A stretch of 64,000 bases of DNA, taken from NCBI GenBank assembly GCA_963578625.1, contig CAUZEO010000002.1:11544-75543 (forward strand), given 5' to 3'. The notes beneath the pieces were generated by a model. It was not told where the DNA came from. It made no database searches and was given only the letters and a program-made list of their open reading frames with translations. The position numbers were made by a program, and so were the translations under genes. Shown here one piece after another: positions 52,861 through 62,972 of this stretch. The stretch is from CAUZEO01 sp963578625. Its GTDB lineage: Bacteria; Verrucomicrobiota; Kiritimatiellia; SLOV01. Position 1 is the stretch's first letter; each line of letters begins with the position of its first letter.

Positions 52861-55326
52861 TCAATCACTGACTTCCGGATAATGAAACGCCCGCAGCCGG
52901 TCGGCGCTGGCTTTGGTGACGCTCAGAGAGTGCTCCGCCCGAATTGAGTTGATGGCGTCAAAAGCTGCCCGGGAAATCTCTCTGGTTTCGGCGGTTGGCG
53001 TTGTGGTTTTTTGCGTCTGCATGTACATGACTTCCCGGTGACCCAGTTTTGCGTAGGCAATACGCCGTGTCAACGTGGGGTCGTCCATCACCTTCGAGGC
53101 GATCCCCTCAAGCTGCGCGAGCCCATCCAGAAGAATGTCCATCGGAATATCCTGGTGATTGACCGGCGTCCACCCCTCCGTTTTCCATGCGTCACTCTCG
53201 CGAATCGCTTCTTCCATCAACATTGTATAGTCGTACATCTCGTCCGCCACCGGTCCATAGTAGTGATCGCACAGGTCCCGGATGATCTCCACATAATCCA
53301 CATCCACATCCCAGAGCGTTTCCGCCATGACGTGAAAGAGAAGAAAAGAAACCTGCTTGCTCGGCTCCGTTTCCCCGAACCAGGCCCGCACCCCGTAGAG
53401 GCGGGAAAGGTTTCTCACGATGTCGCTCGTGCTGTAGAACCAGAACAGCGCGGTGTCGGGATGCGCGTAATCCATATAATTATAGTAGGTTAGAGACGCG
53501 CCCGCCTCCTTCCAACGACTCAACTGCCTGTGCCAATGGTCCCATATCGGATTTTCCTCCGTCATGCTGACGCCCAGGGGCCCGCGGCCGCGGCCTCCGG
53601 AAAGGTTGGCGTATTGCACCAGCACATTCTCGTGAAGCATGTTCTTTTCGGGTGGTTCCAAGGTATAGCTGTACGCTTGCACGAGAATTCTCTTGTCGGG
53701 ATGGACCTCCGCCACTCGTCGCGCGACCTCGTTGGCGTAGTTCACCGCGCGATCCGTCATGCGTTCGACATGGCCCTTGCTCGCATGGTTCGACCAGTCG
53801 ATACCCGGCGGATCGAGCGCCTTGCAGTCATCGCACTCACACCAGAGGCTCGGCCCGTCCATCGGGATCAACGGAAAGGATCGATCCTGCGGATTCCGTT
53901 CAAAGTAATCGAGAATGAGCTGCACGGTATAATCCCGCAGGCCTTTGCTTGACACGCAGAGCTGGTTTGGAAAGTAGGGAGGAAGATGACACATGGGCTT
54001 CCGCTCGCCTTCTACCAGCGGATACCACTCCGGGTGATCGTCAAAGTACTTCGTGTGCGGGGCGACGCTGTCGTTGTAGGAATGATTCCCCAGCTGCGGC
54101 CAGCCATATCCGCGGTGCGCGCCGAAATTGTACGCTCTAATGCCTGCAAAAAAAAATCCGTTCAATCGGTTCCGCATCGCCCAGTCGAAATACTCGTCCA
54201 CGTTCGTCGCGTTCCATCCGCGTTCCCCATCCGGTCGAAGGAAATAATCCTGCGCCAGCGCCTGGACGCCGCGAATATCGTAGTCGGGAATCTCGAGCCG
54301 GTTTTCTACCGGCCGCAGCGCTTTTCGTTCTGGAATCACCTCCCCTTCGGCCCCCGGCGTCACCCACCGGCAACCCTGCTGTTTAAGAAAATCATAAACG
54401 GCGTACAAAGTGGCCTGGCCACTGTTTCCGACGAGATGAATCTTGGCGCCGCGCTGCTGGACCAGGTACGAATCCGAAGGCTGATTCTTGAGCCGGCGGC
54501 GCTGACCGGACGACGCGGCGCGCCCGATTCGAAGAAACCGCCCCTTGTGAACCGGATCGCGGCCCTTCAGTCCCGGTACGCGTCCCGTCATTCTGAATAT
54601 GTGGCGTTGCAGTTCGTAGCAGGCGTACTGCTCCGCCCGGGTCGCATCGGCGGAAAGCACGATCCCCCCGAGCTGCGACCCGTCGTCGAACGGAACGGGA
54701 GAAGAAATTAAAGACGCCGCTTCCATCACGACGTTTCGAAATTCCATGTTCTGCCCCGCGGACGCGTCGCTGCAAAGACGGATCTCCGCATCACCGCCGG
54801 GAACCGTGACCGAAATCTCAATGGACCGCCAGATCTTGCCTGCCTGCACCGCGCCGCTGGAAGACTTCCCCGCGGACGATACAAACACCAATTCCGCGGT
54901 CGCTTCCGGGGAACCCCGAATCTCCGCGCGTAACCGGTAGTCGCCGGACAGGGGCGAAAGTTTCTGCACGAAGCAGCCGCGACCCGCCTCTTTCGTGTCT
55001 ATGACTACCGGGGAAGGCAGATTGAATTTGAAAAAGATGTGATACGGGAGCGGTAAATCAGGCAGGTTCCCCTCCGCTTTCCTGAATGCATGGACTCCGC
55101 TTACCGTCTCCGGGGTCCAACCGGCGGGAAGCGTACGATCCTTGAACAAGGCGTATTTCACCGGATCCCCCGTCTCCAGATATATTTCGACTTCGTCTCC
55201 CGTGAGCGAAAACGTGGAGAAGTCGCCGTTGTACACCGGCCACTTGGAAATGGTTTCGGCAGCGACCGGAAACGCGATCAGGCAAAAAGCGGAGAGAAAC
55301 ACGAGAGGTAGAATAAGGCGTTTCAT
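52861..55326 (-). CDS. Secreted DUF4838 protein, putative glycoside-active enzyme
   Basis: From ATG 55326 the product has 821 residues: signal peptide LILPLVFLSAFCLIAFPVAA, an N-terminal beta-rich carbohydrate-binding-like region, a GH67/GH20-type N-domain (ATRAEQYACYELQRHIFRMT and QATLYAVYDFLKQQGCRWVT, the Tyr-rich loop typical of alpha-glucuronidase-like families), then the DUF4838 core with SYNDSVAPHTKYFDDHPEWY, PMDGPSLWCECDDCKAL and NVLVQYANLSGGRGRGP. Family members accompany polysaccharide utilisation genes in PVC and Bacteroidetes; specific activity not established. It ends 16 bp after the MocA-type gene, suggesting an operon. Confidence 0.88.
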   Translation of the reverse strand: MKRLILPLVFLSAFCLIAFPVAAETISKWPVYNGDFSTFSLTGDEVEIYLETGDPVKYALFKDRTLPAGWTPETVSGVHAFRKAEGNLPDLPLPYHIFFKFNLPSPVVIDTKEAGRGCFVQKLSPLSGDYRLRAEIRGSPEATAELVFVSSAGKSSSGAVQAGKIWRSIEISVTVPGGDAEIRLCSDASAGQNMEFRNVVMEAASLISSPVPFDDGSQLGGIVLSADATRAEQYACYELQRHIFRMTGRVPGLKGRDPVHKGRFLRIGRAASSGQRRRLKNQPSDSYLVQQRGAKIHLVGNSGQATLYAVYDFLKQQGCRWVTPGAEGEVIPERKALRPVENRLEIPDYDIRGVQALAQDYFLRPDGERGWNATNVDEYFDWAMRNRLNGFFFAGIRAYNFGAHRGYGWPQLGNHSYNDSVAPHTKYFDDHPEWYPLVEGERKPMCHLPPYFPNQLCVSSKGLRDYTVQLILDYFERNPQDRSFPLIPMDGPSLWCECDDCKALDPPGIDWSNHASKGHVERMTDRAVNYANEVARRVAEVHPDKRILVQAYSYTLEPPEKNMLHENVLVQYANLSGGRGRGPLGVSMTEENPIWDHWHRQLSRWKEAGASLTYYNYMDYAHPDTALFWFYSTSDIVRNLSRLYGVRAWFGETEPSKQVSFLLFHVMAETLWDVDVDYVEIIRDLCDHYYGPVADEMYDYTMLMEEAIRESDAWKTEGWTPVNHQDIPMDILLDGLAQLEGIASKVMDDPTLTRRIAYAKLGHREVMYMQTQKTTTPTAETREISRAAFDAINSIRAEHSLSVTKASADRLRAFHYPEVSD

Positions 55327-55342
55327 GTAATCCATGGATGGT

Positions 55343-56332
55343 CTAACCAATTCGCACCACCTTCCCGGACTCGATCGAATCGTAGGCCGCGACCGCGATC
55401 TGTACCGCGGCTCGTCCATCCCGGCCGGTGATCTCCGGTTCGTGATCGTTTAGCACGGCATGAACCCAGGCGGCCAACTCCTGTACGACCGAACTGCCGG
55501 AGCTCTCCACCTGTCGCGTCTCCAACTCACCGTCAAAACGTTTCACCTGCACGGTTGGGTTTTCCATGGACAAGAAGGGAAAATCGATCATGCCTTCTGT
55601 ACCGTCGATCCGGCCGCTGTATCGCCCATGGGCGGTGGCAATACAGGATTGAAGACATCCCGTTGCGCCGTTCTTGAAGTGAAGCGTTACCACTGTGACA
55701 TCGGGATAGTCCACGTTATTATTCACGTAAATCCCCCCCGCCGCGTAAACCGATTCCACCTCGCCGCAGACGTGCCGCATGAAATCGATTTCGTGTGAAT
55801 TTATCTCCATCAACACGCCGCCGCTTTTCTCGCGGCTCAGCCGCCAGTCCTTTTCCCAGACGCCCCCCCACGGACCGGCCAGGCGATCCACGTACATGTG
55901 TATGGGCTCGCCGATCTCCCCCGCGTTCACCAATTTTCTCACCGTGCTGTGGATGGGGTGGTACCGGCACACCAGCCCAACCATCAGTTTGATCCCGGCA
56001 CGCTCCGCGGCCGCAATAACGGCGTCACAATCATCAATGGTTGTCGCCAGGGGCTTTTCGACAAACACGTCCTTTCCTGCTTCCGATGCCGCAATACAAA
56101 GCTCCCGATGCAGGAACGGCGGCGAGGCAATGATGACTCCCCGAACATCCTCGCGGGCAAGCAGTCCTCCCAGGTCGGATTCCACTGCCGCGCCGTGCTT
56201 CTCCGCGAGCGCCTTGGAAGCCCCGGCATCCGGGTCGAAAACGGCGACCAGTTTCGCCGCGTCCACTTCCGCCAGCCCGGCCGACAGGCTACCGCCCATC
56301 ACTCCACATCCGATCAGTCCCACGTTCATCAT
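55343..56332 (-). CDS. Gfo/Idh/MocA family oxidoreductase
   Basis: A 329-residue NAD(P)-dependent sugar or polyol dehydrogenase-like protein. The Rossmann motif is NVGLIGCGVMGGSLSAGL; the family's catalytic EKP is in VFVEKPLATTIDDCD; the C-terminal half is a beta-sheet dimerisation domain. It leads the two-gene operon with the DUF4838 protein and may oxidise the sugar released by it (inference). Divergent from the propeller-glycosidase gene across a 183-bp region. Confidence 0.93.
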   Translation of the reverse strand: MMNVGLIGCGVMGGSLSAGLAEVDAAKLVAVFDPDAGASKALAEKHGAAVESDLGGLLAREDVRGVIIASPPFLHRELCIAASEAGKDVFVEKPLATTIDDCDAVIAAAERAGIKLMVGLVCRYHPIHSTVRKLVNAGEIGEPIHMYVDRLAGPWGGVWEKDWRLSREKSGGVLMEINSHEIDFMRHVCGEVESVYAAGGIYVNNNVDYPDVTVVTLHFKNGATGCLQSCIATAHGRYSGRIDGTEGMIDFPFLSMENPTVQVKRFDGELETRQVESSGSSVVQELAAWVHAVLNDHEPEITGRDGRAAVQIAVAAYDSIESGKVVRIG

Positions 56333-56515
56333 ATTAATCTCCTTTCCTCTCCCAAACCTCCGATACCTTGCCTAATCCGCAACCCGTTGACAAACTGGAT
56401 TCTCGATGGACTTGCCACCAGGGTCTCCCAACTCATTGACAATCAGGGCGGGGATTCCTACGGTGCCCGCCCTGAGAATACGCTCAGGAATACGCGGACA
56501 GACAGGAGACCCGGA

Positions 56516-58060
56516 ATGTCGATTTTTAGAGTAATACACGGAATTTCCCGCCTTGACTGCCTGTCATTCATTCTCGAGGAGGACATGGCCGAACGGGACA
56601 ACACCGGGTGGCGGATGGAGCAGGCTGTCCGGGACCCCGCCAACCCGATGATCGAGCCTCATTATCCCTGGGACAGCGGGTGCCCTTTTGCCCACGGCAC
56701 CTTCCTCATCGATCCGATCGACGGGTTGTGGAAGGGCTGGTACATCTCCGGGCCCGCGGGCAAAGCGGACTTCGAGAACTACCGGATCCTCACCTACGCG
56801 ACCTCCGAAGACGGCGTGAACTGGACAAGGCCGGAATTGGATCTCTGCCCGCGACCGGGCCACCCCAAAACGAACATTCTCTTCGATTTCGACTCCGGCG
56901 GGAGCTCCATGTACGCGTCCGTCATCGTTCATCCGGACGCGGAGCCGGATCGCCGATACGAAATGTTCTGCATGCGAGGTCCCGACCGCTCCGGTGAAGA
57001 GTCGCCCCGCTTCGTCCGCGGCATCGAACGGAAACCCGGGCAGGAGTTCCATCCGTTTGCGACATACCGGTATTTTTCAAATGATGGAATCCACTGGAAA
57101 GCACACGAGGGCCCCCTGCTCGAGCCGCAAACCGTCGGCATGAAAATGACGATGCCGTACGCCTCGCCACAAGGGGGCGCCGACCAGGCGTCGTATTATT
57201 CAAACCGAAAACTTGGAATGGACGATGACGGCTACACGCTGTACCAGAAAGTCGGCGAACCCATGCATCCCGGCGGCTTGGTTTCCCACGACTGCTTCCC
57301 TTGGGGACGGCGCGTGATCGCTCGACGAACCAGCCCCGATGGCTCGAACTGGTCGACACCCGAAGTCATCATCCAGCCCGATTGGCGCGATCCGCATGAC
57401 CAGCAGTTCATGGAAGTCACGCCGCACAAAGTACGCGGCGGGATCCTGGGCCTGCTGTGCTGTTACAATGTGCGCGAACATACGATCGATTTTCAATTGG
57501 CCGGCAGTGAAGACGGGCGACTGTGGTCGCGCCCCTCGCGCCAACCGACGCTGCCGGTATCGCCCCTGGGCGATTACGGGGGCGGTATGCTGTGGCCCAC
57601 ACACGAGTTCATCGAGCATGATGGGCGGCTATACATGTACTACGCCGGGCTGGAGGGGCTTCACGGCGACACGTCATTCGGCATCGGACCGAATCTCTGG
57701 AATTTCTACGGGGCAATGTGCCGCGCCAGCTGGGAGGTCGACCGCTACTGGTCTGTCGTCAGTGGTATCGGCAGCGTGTATGAAGCCAGCTTTAGATCGC
57801 ACGCCGCGCCCGCGGGAGGGAAAAAGCTGATCCTGAACGCCGCAACCTCAACCGTTTCGGAGGGCGAGCTATCCGTCGAGCTGACCGATCCGGAAGGGAA
57901 ACCCATTGAAGGGTTCACACGCGACGATTATCAGCCATGGCACGGGGACTCCAAGGCGCAACAGGCGCGCTGGACCGGCGGTGATGTCTGCCCGCGCGAT
58001 GATGCCGCCGCCCGCTTCTTCATTCGTCGCGCTCGCCTCTACGGCTTTGCATGGGAATAG
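56516..58060 (+). CDS. Five-bladed beta-propeller glycosidase-like protein (GH32/GH43-like)
   Basis: With the start at ATG 56516 (AGGAG 8 bases upstream) the protein has 514 residues. It carries repeated blade motifs of the GH43/GH32 superfamily: HGTFLIDPIDGLWKGWYISG, YATSEDGVNWTRPELDL, RYFSNDGIHWKAHEG and RTSPDGSNWSTPEVI. Acidic candidates for catalysis exist, but the GH32 WMNDPNG motif is not seen, so the exact family is uncertain. No signal peptide is obvious, so it may be cytoplasmic. The frame extends back to 55898, which is not credible because it opposes the MocA-type gene. Confidence 0.8.
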   Translation: MSIFRVIHGISRLDCLSFILEEDMAERDNTGWRMEQAVRDPANPMIEPHYPWDSGCPFAHGTFLIDPIDGLWKGWYISGPAGKADFENYRILTYATSEDGVNWTRPELDLCPRPGHPKTNILFDFDSGGSSMYASVIVHPDAEPDRRYEMFCMRGPDRSGEESPRFVRGIERKPGQEFHPFATYRYFSNDGIHWKAHEGPLLEPQTVGMKMTMPYASPQGGADQASYYSNRKLGMDDDGYTLYQKVGEPMHPGGLVSHDCFPWGRRVIARRTSPDGSNWSTPEVIIQPDWRDPHDQQFMEVTPHKVRGGILGLLCCYNVREHTIDFQLAGSEDGRLWSRPSRQPTLPVSPLGDYGGGMLWPTHEFIEHDGRLYMYYAGLEGLHGDTSFGIGPNLWNFYGAMCRASWEVDRYWSVVSGIGSVYEASFRSHAAPAGGKKLILNAATSTVSEGELSVELTDPEGKPIEGFTRDDYQPWHGDSKAQQARWTGGDVCPRDDAAARFFIRRARLYGFAWE

Positions 58061-58113
58061 CGGCTGCCCAGATTTCAGAAATGCGCATCTGACGGCAACT
58101 GAAAGGATATCGA

Positions 58114-58983
58114 ATGAATCTCTCCGTCATGCTGTTTCCGTTCCACGCCCGGTTATCAGACGGCACCCTCACGTCGGCCCGCATGATCAAGATCCTTCGC
58201 GGCGAAAGAATTACCGCCATAGAGCCGATGATGAGCTGGATAGAAGCCGATCCCGCGAAGTGGTCTGAGTTCGATCGCGCGGCACGCGACGGGGGCATGA
58301 CCTACTGCTGTTACGACATCGGAGTGAATCTAGTCGGTGAGAATGAGAAGGACCGCACCACAGCCGTTGACCTCGTAGAGCGAGGCGTCGACTTCTGCCG
58401 GAACGAGCTGGACTGCCCCATCGTAATGCTGGCCGGAAGCAACGCTGCGGAGAACATGACAAACGATGAAGGACGAAAATTCTATGGAGAAACGCTTGCC
58501 AGGTGCTATGAGCGAACGCGCGGATCAGGGGTAACGCTTACCATCGAAAATTTCGGAGTCTACCCGAATTTTACCGCCGGGGCCGCCCACAACCTGGAAG
58601 TGCTGGAAACGGCGAATTACCCCGAAATAATGTTCGCCTTCGACAACGGAAACTTCCTGCTCGGCGACGATGAACCCACGCATGCGTACGGGCTGCTACA
58701 GGACCGAACAGTTCACCTGCACATCAAGGACTTTTCGCTCACGGACCCGGATGACAAGCGCTCCCTCCCCTCTCCAAGCGGCAAACGATATGTGGCCTGC
58801 CCCCTCGGCAACGGAGATGGCGAAGTCGCCGAGATTCTGGATCTCTTCAGCAAGAGCCAATACAATAGCTGGGTTTCACTTGAGGTCCACGGATCCGACG
58901 ACCCACTCGCCGCAGCGGTTCACGGCGCCAGGTTCGTATGGAACGAAGAGGACTCTCGGGAATACGGCTCTGCCCAGAATTAG
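58114..58983 (+). CDS. Xylose isomerase-like TIM barrel sugar isomerase/epimerase
   Basis: A 289-residue AP endonuclease-2/xylose isomerase-like barrel. Metal-ligand positions are visible: Glu in TLTIENFGVYPNF, Asp/Asn in IMFAFDNGNFLLG, His in VHLHIKDFS, and Glu in WVSLEVHGSDDP. Such enzymes epimerise or isomerise sugars and their derivatives, often alongside Gfo/Idh/MocA dehydrogenases, as here. It follows the propeller gene by 53 bp and is probably cotranscribed with it. Specific substrate unknown. Confidence 0.9.
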   Translation: MNLSVMLFPFHARLSDGTLTSARMIKILRGERITAIEPMMSWIEADPAKWSEFDRAARDGGMTYCCYDIGVNLVGENEKDRTTAVDLVERGVDFCRNELDCPIVMLAGSNAAENMTNDEGRKFYGETLARCYERTRGSGVTLTIENFGVYPNFTAGAAHNLEVLETANYPEIMFAFDNGNFLLGDDEPTHAYGLLQDRTVHLHIKDFSLTDPDDKRSLPSPSGKRYVACPLGNGDGEVAEILDLFSKSQYNSWVSLEVHGSDDPLAAAVHGARFVWNEEDSREYGSAQN

Positions 58984-59017
58984 ACCTCGTCAAACGACGA
59001 ACCGAAGTCGTTCTTCG

Positions 59018-60991
59018 CTACTGCTCCACGACAACCAACGCATACCCGCTCACCACCGGGATCGTGACCGAAACATAGCCGTCCTGCACCACGTGGGGCA
59101 ACGGATCTTCCGATGGCGCAAGATAAACACGCGCCGGCGGGGCATCGTCGGCGCGGAGAGATATCTCGACGTCTCGCAGCTCGATCGGCTCTTCAATCAT
59201 CTCGATGCTGGGGCCGCGGCGTTCCGGGACATAGGAGAGCACATGCACCATGCGTCGATTCCGCTGCCCGGTTACAGTAACTCGGGCAAACGAGGGCAGA
59301 TTTCGGGCGCGCACGATGGGATTCGGCAGCAGCGACTTGATAAGATTCGCCACGATCTGGCGCAGTGGAACCGGCGCATCGTCATGGTACGCCCTGAATA
59401 CGGCGTGGCTGATGTGCGCGACGTTCCCGTTGCGAGTAACCGCCGGATGATTCGTTTCGCGGTCCGGCGGAAGATACAAATGTCCGTGCTCCCCGTCCCA
59501 GTGGCGGTTGAAGTAGGGTCGCACGAGAGTCGCAAGGACCTCGGTACCCGTCTGAGCTTCGTTGCGGGTCCCCTGACAGTAGAAGTTGTGGGGCATGTCG
59601 GGAATGCCGTCCCTCAGCGGCTCACGGACCGAATAGTATGCAGGGTCGTCCGTGTGATCACCTCCGAATACCAGTCCCCATTCCGAAAATACGTACGCCT
59701 CCCGCTCCCGGTCCAGTCCCGACCATCCGCTGGAAAGGATGGAGCCTCCCGCATCAAGGTGCGCTCGAATCTTTTTCGCCGCCGATTCATCCAACAACAC
59801 CTCATCGGGCAGGACCAGCAGTTGATATCCGTCCCAGGCGCGCTTGGATGAAACGATGTCGAACTGGAGCTTCAGCTCACAAAGCATTCGAGCAGCGCCT
59901 TTCACGGTCCGGTCCGCAAGCGCCTCGAGCTCCGGATCGATGCCGTTGGGCGGATCAATCGGCATGACGACCGCAACCTCCCCGATGGGATCCGCTCCCA
60001 CCGTCCAGGGATCCAGCTTTTGCAGGCGTCCGTAGATCGGCTCGATCAGATCGAATACTGCATCGTTTATGTCACCCCTGGGATGAAGATGACCCCCAAT
60101 TGTCGGGCGCATGCCGTTCGCGATGCCTTGCAGGCAGTCAAATTCGAGACTGGCCTCCGTTCTGATCCCGCCGAAGTCGCCCCAGGATCGGTGAAACCTG
60201 CCGGTCATGTTCAGGACCGGTTTGCCGAGGGTTCGCAAGTAGCGCGATACCGCAGGAAACGATTCGTACCCCCATCCACCCGTAGGCAGACATTCAAACT
60301 CGTAGTAGCTGCAATACGGCTCCTGATCCTCGTAAGGAATGCCGTTGAAATAGAGCAGGAGTTCCGGCTTCAGAGCCAGGGCCGCCTCCGCGATGCGTCG
60401 CGTCATTCGGACCCGGCTGAAATGAGCAAACTCCCTGACGCGTACGGGGTCCTCCCAATCGATTCCGCGCTCCTTCATTTCGCGAATACATTCAACACCC
60501 ACGCAGGGACATAGATTCATGCAATCCAGAAACAATCCGGCAACGGGGTATCCGGAAACCAGTTCCCGCACCAACTCGAGGAGGTGATCTCCATACGGCG
60601 AGTTGTAGCACATCATTCGAAAAAAATGATCGAGCGTATCGGGCCGATGTGTGTAGCCCTCCGGCGTCAGCACCGTCCAATCGCGGTGCAGGAGGCCTTC
60701 CTCATGGCTGAGTCCCGCATTCACATATGCGCTGAAGGTAATACTCTTCGCCCGGCACGATTCCGCCAGGCGCCCGATCAGGTCGTACTGCAGGGATGGG
60801 TGGCGAATGCCTACCGTGGTATTGAAGTACGCCATCCCAAGGTTGCACCGGGCGGCAAAGACAAGGTAGTCCACCCCACAGGCCGCAATCCGGTCCGTAA
60901 ATCGTTCGACATCGAAATTTGCGCCGACATCGGGAATTGCGGGCATGGTGTGAAAGTCATAAAAAAGTGCCCATTGTGGATCCTCGCTCAC
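59018..60991 (-). CDS. Putative glycoside hydrolase with TIM barrel and beta-galactosidase-trimerisation-like domain
   Basis: A 657-residue protein without a signal peptide. Residues 1-330 resemble an alpha-amylase-like/GH29-42-type barrel (ACGVDYLVFAARCNLGMAYF; AGLFLDCMNLCPCVGVEC; LLLYFNGIPYEDQEPYCSYY). Residues 350-510 look like the trimerisation/ThuA-like fold of GH42 enzymes (QLLVLPDEVLLDESAAKKIR; HLDAGGSILSSGWSG). The tail is beta-rich (RRMVHVLSYVPERRG). Several acidic residues could act in catalysis, but I cannot assign the family. It converges on the TIM-barrel isomerase gene with a 34-bp gap. Confidence 0.75.
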   Translation of the reverse strand: MSEDPQWALFYDFHTMPAIPDVGANFDVERFTDRIAACGVDYLVFAARCNLGMAYFNTTVGIRHPSLQYDLIGRLAESCRAKSITFSAYVNAGLSHEEGLLHRDWTVLTPEGYTHRPDTLDHFFRMMCYNSPYGDHLLELVRELVSGYPVAGLFLDCMNLCPCVGVECIREMKERGIDWEDPVRVREFAHFSRVRMTRRIAEAALALKPELLLYFNGIPYEDQEPYCSYYEFECLPTGGWGYESFPAVSRYLRTLGKPVLNMTGRFHRSWGDFGGIRTEASLEFDCLQGIANGMRPTIGGHLHPRGDINDAVFDLIEPIYGRLQKLDPWTVGADPIGEVAVVMPIDPPNGIDPELEALADRTVKGAARMLCELKLQFDIVSSKRAWDGYQLLVLPDEVLLDESAAKKIRAHLDAGGSILSSGWSGLDREREAYVFSEWGLVFGGDHTDDPAYYSVREPLRDGIPDMPHNFYCQGTRNEAQTGTEVLATLVRPYFNRHWDGEHGHLYLPPDRETNHPAVTRNGNVAHISHAVFRAYHDDAPVPLRQIVANLIKSLLPNPIVRARNLPSFARVTVTGQRNRRMVHVLSYVPERRGPSIEMIEEPIELRDVEISLRADDAPPARVYLAPSEDPLPHVVQDGYVSVTIPVVSGYALVVVEQ

Positions 60992-61241
60992 TGTCTTCTC
61001 CGATATTAGGTGCTTTTTCGTGAGGACATCTCGATTCCTGCGGCTTCAATCTTGTCTCGATACTAGATCGACGAGCATCCGAGCGGTACATATTCCCGAA
61101 CTGGGCCTCCGTCGTCCACATGGAACCGCCGCGAAATTTGCCGGTTGGTCAAGCACTTTGAAATTGCTACAATGTTCGTAATCTTCAATTAAAATCTACA
61201 TCGGTCAAGCTGTCGACACGCTGAAACCCTGAGAACCTCCC

Positions 61242-61871
61242 ATGAGTAAACTTCGCGTCGGAATGTGGGGCACGACTGCGTTCAGGCCCAGCATCATCTG
61301 GGACTTTCTGAAATTCCTGCTGGGCGAAGGCGGTTCAGTGCTGCCGTGGCACGTGCAGAGCGTGTCGCTCCCGACGGGGCGGCCGGATGATGATGTCGCG
61401 ATTCAGGATATCGTTGTGCTGAGCCCACCGTGGATCGGTAATATGGGTGTGCACGGAGCCGCCACCGACGTAAGTTGCGCCGCCGGATGCAGCAGTGGCG
61501 GGCAAATTCCACAAAAAATCGAACATCTGGAAGGCGTGATCTATGAATTCGACGGCTGGACTGCCGGGCACGTCACCGCCGGCGGATTGAGCCAATGGGG
61601 CGTCGGCATGCGTGTCGAGAGTGAGATTCACGCCGCTTGCTGTCGATTCGACCTCGATCAATTTGGCCTGATGTGTCGCGACATCGCCGACATGGCAGTG
61701 AACAGCACCGTCCCGGACCGGGCACAGACACTGACAATCTGCCCGAGCGTTCTAACCGTATGGGCGATCGCTTACCACAATCTCGGCCAGCCAGCTTCCA
61801 CCCACGAACTCAGCGGCCCCCTCGCGCATCCACACCCCTGTCCGCCACGAGCCCCTCTACCGAAGTCCTAG
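61242..61871 (+). other. Ambiguous coding region, open on both strands
   Basis: On the plus strand ATG 61242 opens a 209-residue frame starting MSKLRVGMWGTTAF, like the start of a Gfo/Idh-type protein, but the rest resembles nothing. On the minus strand the same DNA (about 61335-61790) reads RDGAVHCHVGDVATHQAKLI, then TLDTHADAPLAQSAGGD and AVEFIDHAFQMFDFLWN, which also looks like real protein but lacks a start and has a stop just upstream. One is probably a decayed gene; I cannot tell which. Confidence 0.35.
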
Positions 61872-61946
61872 AATTCGCGAAATCTTCCCGCCTTCATATG
61901 CTCCCATTGCACGATTCCTGCTCTCTACGTATAGGCAACGCCTGAG

Positions 61947-62921
61947 ATGACGAACCACAGCCAGCCGGACAACCAGAAGGAGTTGGAACGTGCGCGGATA
62001 GCGCTAAGCCGGCTCAATCCACGTGGATCTCAGGGCCGGAGAATTCTTATCACCGGTGGACTGGGTTTCACCGGGTCCACCTTGGTGGAAACGTATCTTC
62101 AGGCGCTCCCGGATGCGGAGCTTTTCGTAACAGATTTTCCGAGAAAAGGCTGGGAAGACGCCTGGAAAGGTGAACCCAATATCAGGTTTTTCCCTGTCGA
62201 TTTTTTTGCCTCCCGAAGCGTTCCGGACCTGGTGGCCCATCTATCAACCTGCGGCGGCCTGACGGATGCGGTCATTATCCACGGGGGAGGAGGAAGGCCG
62301 GAGTGGGAACTCCCAGGAAGGGCTGGCGAATTAAACGACGAAGATACTCGCAGGCTCAATTTTACAAGCGTTTACGAGCTTTTTCGGTCACTGCTGCAAA
62401 CCGGAATTCTGAAAGGTTCACAAGAGAATCCGGTCACTGCGACAGTGATAACATCTTTGAGCCGGTTCCCGGCATGGCAGCACCCCTCCGGCCATGGTTC
62501 AGCCTACGGAAAAGCAAAGAACGACCTGTATCACGTGATGCTATTTCTCGCATCACAGTGGGAACTCGAACACCACGTCCGCATCCATATGGTTTGTCCA
62601 GGTACGATCTTAGACACGATTCCCGAAGATCAATTCAAGCATTTCTGGAGCCGCACACAGACACGTCACAACTTCGCCCTCTCACAAGACATCGCCAATG
62701 CGATCCTCTCCGGCACAGAACTTGGCAGTAAATTGGTCGGCGTTGAAGCGATCGTAGATGGGGGACAGCGATTCCTCCCTCTCATGCGGGAAGACGACCA
62801 TCCGAATCGCGCCAAGCCGGATCTTGAGCTCAAGAATCGCATCGACTACGGACGGACTCTTGTGGAAAAACTGGAGGCGGAACTCTCGGAGAATCCCCAG
62901 AACACGACAAGTAAATCTTAG
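61947..62921 (+). CDS. SDR family oxidoreductase
   Basis: A 324-residue short-chain dehydrogenase/reductase: Rossmann motif RRILITGGLGFTGSTLV (TGxxGxxG) after a helical leader, the catalytic Tyr/Lys in SAYGKAKNDLYHVM (YxxxK), and VCPGTILDTIPED as the post-active-site loop. A Lys/Glu-rich C-terminal tail follows. Substrate unknown; the sugar-metabolism context suggests a sugar or nucleotide-sugar derivative, but this is inference. Confidence 0.85.
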   Translation: MTNHSQPDNQKELERARIALSRLNPRGSQGRRILITGGLGFTGSTLVETYLQALPDAELFVTDFPRKGWEDAWKGEPNIRFFPVDFFASRSVPDLVAHLSTCGGLTDAVIIHGGGGRPEWELPGRAGELNDEDTRRLNFTSVYELFRSLLQTGILKGSQENPVTATVITSLSRFPAWQHPSGHGSAYGKAKNDLYHVMLFLASQWELEHHVRIHMVCPGTILDTIPEDQFKHFWSRTQTRHNFALSQDIANAILSGTELGSKLVGVEAIVDGGQRFLPLMREDDHPNRAKPDLELKNRIDYGRTLVEKLEAELSENPQNTTSKS

Positions 62922-62972
62922 CCCGCATGTCTCACACTTTTCCGTCGCGAGGGCGTGGAGGTTGCGGATTAG

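Noticed and set aside
55898..56515. Upstream in-frame extension of the propeller glycosidase gene
   Set aside because: It lies antisense to the MocA-type gene; the ribosome-binding site and domain start favour ATG 56516.
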